Positions 5,880 through 9,851 of a stretch of 9,851 nucleotides of DNA are shown here, piece by piece. A program made the position numbers and the translations under genes. The notes below the pieces were generated by a model, which worked only from the letters and a program-made list of their open reading frames with translations, ran no database searches and was not told where the DNA came from. The stretch lies in NCBI GenBank assembly GCA_910588425.1, contig CAJUPM010000024.1, positions 1 to 9,851 on the forward strand, given 5' to 3'. Source of the DNA: an uncultured Christensenellaceae bacterium (GTDB lineage: Bacteria; Bacillota; Clostridia; Christensenellales; Christensenellaceae). Within the stretch, counting starts at the first letter, position 1, and every line of letters starts with the position of its first letter.

Positions 5880-6239
5880 ATGAAGATAGAAAATAGCCTG
5901 GGCAGCAAGATTAGGCGCCGCCGGCAGGAGTTACAGCTTTCGCAAGAGGAGTTGGCCGCGCAGATTGGCCTGAGCGTTTCCTTGCTGCGTGATATTGAAC
6001 ATGGACGGGGCAATCCCACTATCAAAACGCTGGGAAAAATTTTCAGCGGATTGGGTATGGAATTTGAATCGCTGTTTTCGAATGTGCAGACGACTCTTGT
6101 TTCGGAAAACCCAGAGGAGATTGTGCGCAATATTGCAATTCAGCTCAAGGCCTTGATTGCCCTTCCAAGAGAGGATCAGGAACTGGCCTCCCAGATCTTC
6201 CGGCAGCTTTCCTTGATTTTGCAAGAACAGGCCGGCTGA
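5880..6239 (+). CDS. Small XRE-family HTH transcriptional regulator (paralogue 3)
   Basis: A 119-residue putative DNA-binding regulator. Residues 8-64 form the helix-turn-helix: LQLSQEELAAQIGLS, the recognition-helix segment VSLLRDIE, then HGRGNPTIKTLGKI, closest in this part to the regulator at 150-497. The C-terminal segment LPREDQELASQIFRQLSLIL (95-114) matches the last helix of paralogue 2 in both spacing and pattern. There is no sensor or enzymatic domain. ATG 5880 has AAAAGAGG at 5865-5872. It is monocistronic, downstream of the HdeD-like gene but separated from it by a terminator and its own promoter. A likely role is repression of itself or of nearby genes; the target is unknown. Confidence 0.88.
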   Translation: MKIENSLGSKIRRRRQELQLSQEELAAQIGLSVSLLRDIEHGRGNPTIKTLGKIFSGLGMEFESLFSNVQTTLVSENPEEIVRNIAIQLKALIALPREDQELASQIFRQLSLILQEQAG

Positions 6240-6242
6240 AAC

Positions 6243-6287
6243 ATGCGCGGGATAGAGCCTCCCTTCCCCTATTTCGCGCGTTTTCTT
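6243..6287 (+). terminator. Likely terminator of XRE paralogue 3
   Basis: A 13-bp stem (6243-6255 with 6269-6281) contains a GCGCG/CGCGC core, three G-U wobbles and a 13-nt loop. It is followed by TTTTCTTT and begins just after the stop codon. The U tract is interrupted, so termination may be partial. Confidence 0.6.
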
Positions 6288-6307
6288 TCCATGCGGCCAA
6301 AAGATAC

Positions 6308-6336
6308 TTGACTTTTTTTTGTAAAACGGATATAAT
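6308..6336 (+). promoter_or_regulatory. Sigma-A promoter of tRNA-Leu
   Basis: TTGACT (6308-6313, five of six) and a perfect TATAAT (6331-6336) have a 17-bp spacer that begins with seven T. The expected start is about 15 bp before the tRNA 5' end. Confidence 0.92.
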
Positions 6337-6357
6337 TCTGTTTGTTGCCCGCAGAAT

Positions 6358-6440
6358 GCGATCGTGGCGGAATAGGCAGACGCGCACGTTTGAGGGGCGT
6401 GTGGGAGACCATATGGGTTCAAGTCCCATCGATCGCACCA
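6358..6440 (+). tRNA. tRNA-Leu (anticodon GAG)
   Basis: An 83-nt class II tRNA with encoded CCA. The 7-bp acceptor stem pairs GCGATCG (6358-6364) with CGATCGC (6430-6436). The anticodon stem CACGT/GCGTG closes a loop with anticodon GAG (6392-6394), reading CUC and CUU leucine codons. The variable arm is extended (about 6402-6412, TGG-GAGA-CCA) but short for its class. The T stem ATGGG/CCCAT encloses TTCAAGT. It is transcribed alone. Confidence 0.96.
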
Positions 6441-6480
6441 AACAAAAAATCGGAGTAAAACTTACTCCGATTTTTTGTTT
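6441..6480 (+). terminator. Terminator of tRNA-Leu
   Basis: An 18-bp perfect stem (6441-6458 with 6462-6479) has a 3-nt loop, with an ATCGGAGTAA core and T6GTTT at the end, directly after the CCA. The left A run makes it work on the - strand as well. Confidence 0.95.
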
Positions 6481-6492
6481 TCTCTTAAATGA

Positions 6493-6523
6493 AAAAAAGA
6501 GCCGCCCTTGGCCGCTCTTTTTT
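6493..6523 (-). terminator. Terminator of the ABC-F/rnc/glyA block
   Basis: A 10-bp stem (6493-6502 with 6514-6523; AAAAAAGAGC/GCTCTTTTTT) has a GC-rich loop that can pair further. It lies 4 bp beyond the glyA stop codon, with a U tract on the - strand. With the hairpin at 6441-6480 it insulates the convergent tRNA-Leu and glyA transcripts. Confidence 0.9.
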
Positions 6524-6527
6524 CTGA

Positions 6528-7772
6528 TTATTCGTAAATCGGGAATTGCTTGCAGAGCTCCGCAACCTTTGCAGATACTTCACGCACAGCCGCAGCGCGA
6601 TCCTCTGCCGTCAGCAGGCGGTGCACCAGATCGGCGATCTGGCGGCACTGCTCTTCCTTGAAGCCGCGGGAAGTAACGGCCGGCGTACCCACGCGGATGC
6701 CGCTGGCGATAAACGGACTGAGCGTTTCATTGGGAATCGTGTTTTTATTGACGGTAATATGCGCCAAATCCAGCAGCTTTTCAGCGTCTTTTCCCGTAAT
6801 GCCCTTCTCGTAGACATCTACCAGCATCAGGTGGTTATCCGTTCCGCCGGATACCAGGCGGAATCCGTTTTTCTTCAGCTGGTCTGCCAGCGCCGCGGCA
6901 TTTTTGACGATCTGCTGCTGATACTGCTTAAACTCATCGCTCAGCGCCTCCTGGAAGCTGACTGCCTTGGAAGCGATGACGTGCATCAGCGGGCCGCCCT
7001 GGGTTCCCGGGAAGATTGCCTTATCGATTTGCTTTGCATACTCTTCCTTGCAGAGAATGAGGCCGCCTCTTGGGCCGCGCAGTGTTTTATGCGTTGTCGT
7101 CGTTACAAAATCGGCATAGGGCACCGGATTTTGGTGCAGTCCCGCGGCAACCAGGCCAGCGATATGCGCCATATCCACCATGAGATATGCGCCGACCTTC
7201 TTTGCGATCTGCGAAAACCGCTCGAAATCGATGGCTCTAGGATATGCGCTGGCGCCTGCCACGATCATCCTGGGCTTTTCTTTGAGGGCAAGCTCTTCCA
7301 GGGCATCGTAGTTGATCATCTCAGTCTCGTTATCCACGCCGTAAGGGACGACGCGGAAGTATTTGCCCGAAATATTCACGGGGCTGCCATGCGTCAGATG
7401 ACCGCCATGCGCCAGGCTCATGCCGAGAATGGTATCGCCGGGCTCCAGCATCGCAAAATAGACGGCAGTATTGGCCTGCGCGCCCGAATGCGGCTGAACG
7501 TTGGCGTGCTCTGCCCCGAACAGCTTTTTGGCACGCTCTCTCGCCAGGTTTTCCGTAACATCGACAAACTCGCAGCCGCCGTAATAGCGTTTGCCCGGAT
7601 AGCCCTCGGCATATTTGTTCGTCAAATGCGAGCCCATGGCCTGCAACACAGCCTTTGAGACGATATTCTCGGACGCGATCAGCTCAATGTTCCCCCTCTG
7701 GCGGTTCAGCTCTTTTTCCATGGAATCATAGAGCTCTGGATCGACCCTCTTAACCTCTGAAAAATCTAGCAT
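6528..7772 (-). CDS. glyA: Serine hydroxymethyltransferase
   Basis: A 414-residue cytosolic PLP enzyme that converts serine and tetrahydrofolate to glycine and 5,10-methylenetetrahydrofolate, the main source of one-carbon units. The motifs are complete: the N-terminal LIASENIVS (31-39), TNKYAEGYPGKRYYGG (51-66), HSGAQAN (95-101), VDMAHIAGLVAAG (199-211), and TTTTHKTLRGPRGG (224-237), in which Lys229 is the PLP Schiff-base lysine, the same number as in E. coli GlyA. The length is standard. ATG 7772 has GGAG within the end of rnc and follows the rnc stop by 4 bp, so it is co-transcribed with rnc and probably translationally coupled. No riboswitch or separate promoter is visible ahead of it. Confidence 0.98.
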   Translation of the reverse strand: MLDFSEVKRVDPELYDSMEKELNRQRGNIELIASENIVSKAVLQAMGSHLTNKYAEGYPGKRYYGGCEFVDVTENLARERAKKLFGAEHANVQPHSGAQANTAVYFAMLEPGDTILGMSLAHGGHLTHGSPVNISGKYFRVVPYGVDNETEMINYDALEELALKEKPRMIVAGASAYPRAIDFERFSQIAKKVGAYLMVDMAHIAGLVAAGLHQNPVPYADFVTTTTHKTLRGPRGGLILCKEEYAKQIDKAIFPGTQGGPLMHVIASKAVSFQEALSDEFKQYQQQIVKNAAALADQLKKNGFRLVSGGTDNHLMLVDVYEKGITGKDAEKLLDLAHITVNKNTIPNETLSPFIASGIRVGTPAVTSRGFKEEQCRQIADLVHRLLTAEDRAAAVREVSAKVAELCKQFPIYE

Positions 7773-7776
7773 TTCC

Positions 7777-8463
7777 CTATTTCTCCTCTTTGCTTAAATT
7801 TTCTAAAGCTGCCTTTGCCGCTTCCTGCTCGGCGCGCTTTTTAGATTTTCCTTTTCCCTTTGAACAGGCTTTGCCATCGATAGATAGCTGCACAAAGAAA
7901 GTCGTATCGTGCGGCGGCCCTTCTGTCTGCAAAACCTCATATTCCAGCGAGACCTCCCCATCTTTTTGCAGGAGAGTCTGCAGTTCTGTCTTATAGTCCT
8001 TGCTTTGCTGGGCAGAGAAATTACCCTCTGCAAAGGCGATGATCCGGCAGACCATGGTGTTTGCCGCCTCCAGCCCGCCATCCAGATAAACGGCGCCCAA
8101 TATGGATTCGCAGACATCGCAGAGAATGGAGTTCTTTTCTCTGCCGCCGGAATGTTCCTCACTGCGCCCAAACCGGATATAGCCCTGCAATTTTTCACCG
8201 CGCACCCAGGCGGAAAGAGCTTCCTCGCAGACGATGGATGCCCGGCGGTGCGTCAGCCTTCCCTCATCTTCCTGGGGATATTTGCGGTAAAGATACTGGC
8301 TGACCAGCAGCTCCAGCACGGCGTCCCCCAAAAATTCCAGCCTTTCATAGCTATATCCCGCCTCAAGGGCAAGGGAAGAATGCGTGAGCGCCATCTCGAG
8401 CAGACGCTCGTCCTTAAAATTATACCTTAAAATTCGCAAAATTTCTCTATCTATTTTCGGCAT
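7777..8463 (-). CDS. rnc: Ribonuclease III
   Basis: A 228-residue double-strand-specific endoribonuclease that processes rRNA precursors and structured RNAs. The RNase III signature ERLEFLGDAVLELL (40-53) holds the metal-binding Glu/Asp residues (Glu43 and Asp47). The second half of the active site is DVCESILGAVYLDGG (116-130), with Asp116 and Glu119. A C-terminal double-stranded RNA binding domain follows at about 155-224, ending in the basic helix SKKRAEQEAAKAALENL (207-223). The length is typical. ATG 8463 has AAGGA upstream, overlapping the last codons and the 18-bp gap after the ABC-F gene. It lies between ABC-F and glyA rather than beside acpP or smc, its common Firmicute neighbours. 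Confidence 0.97.
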   Translation of the reverse strand: MPKIDREILRILRYNFKDERLLEMALTHSSLALEAGYSYERLEFLGDAVLELLVSQYLYRKYPQEDEGRLTHRRASIVCEEALSAWVRGEKLQGYIRFGRSEEHSGGREKNSILCDVCESILGAVYLDGGLEAANTMVCRIIAFAEGNFSAQQSKDYKTELQTLLQKDGEVSLEYEVLQTEGPPHDTTFFVQLSIDGKACSKGKGKSKKRAEQEAAKAALENLSKEEK

Positions 8464-8481
8464 TTTTAAAAAATCCTTCGT

Positions 8482-9851
8482 TTATTCTAAAGCGCTAGAA
8501 TATTCTTCCCATTCTGCATAAAAACCTTGCAGTTTTTCTTCTAGAATGTGCAGGTGCTCTGTTGCCTCCATCAATGCCTGATAATCCGAAGCAAAATCCG
8601 GCTGGGCGATCTGCTCTTTGCAGCGGGCAGCTTCCTCCTCAGTTTCCTCGATGGCTTTTTCCAGACGCGCAACTTTCGCTTTCAGCTTGCGCAAAGCGGA
8701 TTCCTGCTCTCTTTTTTTAACGAAAGGATTCTCGCTCTTTTCTTTTTTGGCAGGCACTGCCTCTGGCAAAGCGCTCCTTCTTTTCTCGCGCTCTTCCAGA
8801 TAATATTGATAGCCGCCGGCATAGCATGTGATCTTCTGGTTTTCCAGCTCCCAGACCTTTGTCGCCAGTTTGCGGATAAAATAGCGGTCGTGCGAGACGA
8901 CGAGCAGCGTCCCGTCGTAGCCGAGCAGAGCATCCTCCAGCGCTTCTTTGGATGCGATATCCAGGTGGTTGGTGGGCTCATCCAAAAATAACAGGTTTGC
9001 CTTGGAGAGCATTAGAATGCAGAGTGCAACCCGGGCGCGCTCTCCGCCCGAGAGTGTGCCAATCTTTTTTTCAATATCGTCCCCGTGAAACAAAAAAGCG
9101 CCCAGAGCCGTGCGGATGGAAGTGACGCTCAAATCCTCGCATCGCTCGATGACTGCCTCTATGATGCTCATTTCAGGATTCAGGTTGACCTGCGCCTGAT
9201 CGTAGTAGCCGATGTGGACATTCGTCCCAAACTGAATTTTTCCCTGATTCGGCGCAATTTCACCCAATAAAACGCGGAAAAGCGTCGTCTTGCCTGTGCC
9301 GTTATCCCCGACCAGGAAAGCCCGCTCCCCTTTTTTCAAATCCAAATCGACTTTTGAAAAGAGCTGGCGCTCCCCGAAGCCAAGGCAGAGTTCTTCGGCG
9401 TGCAAAACATCCCTGCCCGACTGTCGCGCCGCGCTGATGGAAAAATGAATGCCTGCCGGGCCGTCTTCCGGCCGGACAAGCTTTTTCTCAATCCGATCGA
9501 TGACTTTCTGCTTGCTGCGGATGGTAATATAGTTCCGCTCCTGGCTGAACGTCTTTTGCTGAGCGATGATGCCCTCAATTCTCTTGATCTCTTTGGTCTG
9601 TTTCTGATACTCACGCTCTTCCGCCAGCCGGCGCTCTGCCTTTATCTTGGAAAAATCCGAATAGTTTCCGCGGTAGCAGGCAAGGCGATGGTGCTCCAGC
9701 TCAAAGACGCGGTTCACAAAGCGGTCGATAAAGAAGCGGTCGTGCGAGATGACAAACACTGTCCCCTTATATGCCGCTAAAAACTCTTCCAGCCACTCAG
9801 TGGCCCGCAGATCCAGGTGGTTGGTGGGCTCATCCAGCAGCAGGATATCCG
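8482..9851 (-). CDS. ABC-F family ATPase, 5' end missing
   Basis: The C-terminal 455 residues of a soluble duplicated ABC protein of the ABC-F (translation factor-like) family; the reading frame continues past the window edge. The visible part begins at the first domain's Walker B (DILLLDEPTNHLD, 1-13) and H-switch (VISHDRFF, 33-40). A charged interdomain linker (about 70-125) ends in RSKQKVIDRIEKKL. The second ATPase domain has Walker A GDNGTGKTT (181-189), signature LSGGERARVA (266-275), Walker B LLFLDEPTNHLD (286-297) and switch VVSHDRYF (317-324). The last 75 residues are a coiled coil (KLKAKVARLEKAIEETEEE). No membrane segments are present. ABC-F proteins act on ribosomes, and some give antibiotic resistance; this one cannot be placed in a subgroup from the visible part. 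It is the first visible gene of the rnc-glyA block. Confidence 0.93.
   Translation of the reverse strand, partial: DILLLDEPTNHLDLRATEWLEEFLAAYKGTVFVISHDRFFIDRFVNRVFELEHHRLACYRGNYSDFSKIKAERRLAEEREYQKQTKEIKRIEGIIAQQKTFSQERNYITIRSKQKVIDRIEKKLVRPEDGPAGIHFSISAARQSGRDVLHAEELCLGFGERQLFSKVDLDLKKGERAFLVGDNGTGKTTLFRVLLGEIAPNQGKIQFGTNVHIGYYDQAQVNLNPEMSIIEAVIERCEDLSVTSIRTALGAFLFHGDDIEKKIGTLSGGERARVALCILMLSKANLLFLDEPTNHLDIASKEALEDALLGYDGTLLVVSHDRYFIRKLATKVWELENQKITCYAGGYQYYLEEREKRRSALPEAVPAKKEKSENPFVKKREQESALRKLKAKVARLEKAIEETEEEAARCKEQIAQPDFASDYQALMEATEHLHILEEKLQGFYAEWEEYSSALE

Noticed and set aside
899..6239. Possible toxin-antitoxin or phage-repressor modules around the XRE genes
   Set aside because: None of the three regulators has an adjacent small toxin-like gene, integrase or phage gene; neighbours are tRNAs and housekeeping genes.
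6546..7658. Long + strand open frame (370 codons) opposite glyA
   Set aside because: It is antisense to the fully conserved glyA; the protein shows no recognisable motifs and no ribosome binding site, and the open frame follows from glyA codon usage.
7773..7776. Glycine or folate-related riboswitch ahead of glyA
   Set aside because: Only 4 bp separate rnc and glyA, leaving no room for a leader RNA.
1..9851. CRISPR array, insertion sequence or attachment-site repeats
   Set aside because: I saw no regularly spaced repeats, transposase frames or duplicated tRNA ends; the only long exact repeat is inside the ABC-F gene.

Overview
The window looks like a chromosomal segment of a low-to-moderate GC Firmicute, most likely a member of the Clostridia. 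The reasons are strong AGGAGG-type ribosome binding sites, consensus TTGACA/TATAAT promoters, many hairpin-plus-U-tract terminators, and the mix of genes (ExoVII subunits in one operon, an ArAE/FUSC-type membrane protein, an HdeD-like protein, small XRE regulators). A Christensenellales-like or related gut clostridial lineage is plausible, but the sequence alone does not settle this.

Layout. (1) 1-1316: an AT-richer accessory-looking stretch with two short XRE regulators on the + strand (150-497 and 922-1263). Between them is a - strand tRNA-Ala(GGC) with its own promoter and terminator. (2) 1326-5011: a - strand block read in the order ArAE/FUSC membrane protein, sfsA, xseA, xseB, pfkB-type sugar kinase. 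The first four genes overlap by 4 to 14 nt. pfkB has a further promoter of its own right behind xseB, and the block ends at a long bidirectional hairpin. (3) 5129-6287: an HdeD/DUF308 membrane protein, divergent from the FUSC gene, then a third small XRE regulator, each with a promoter and a terminator. (4) 6308-6480: tRNA-Leu(GAG) with a near-perfect promoter and an 18-bp perfect terminator stem. (5) 6493-9851: a - strand housekeeping block of an ABC-F ATPase (5' end outside the window), rnc (RNase III) and glyA (serine hydroxymethyltransferase), ending in its own terminator.

How the genes fit together. Most of the window is core metabolism and nucleic-acid housekeeping: translation (two tRNAs, ABC-F), RNA processing (RNase III), one-carbon metabolism (GlyA), DNA repair (ExoVII), a SfsA nuclease-like protein and a sugar kinase. 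The accessory part is the set of three related XRE regulators of 113-119 residues. Each has one N-terminal helix-turn-helix and a short C-terminal amphipathic helix that is recognisably similar in all three. Their upstream regions carry short inverted or direct repeats that could be autoregulatory operators. I see no transposase, integrase, CRISPR array, toxin-antitoxin partner, retron or defence cassette. The most novel item here is this small regulator family, and its role is unknown.
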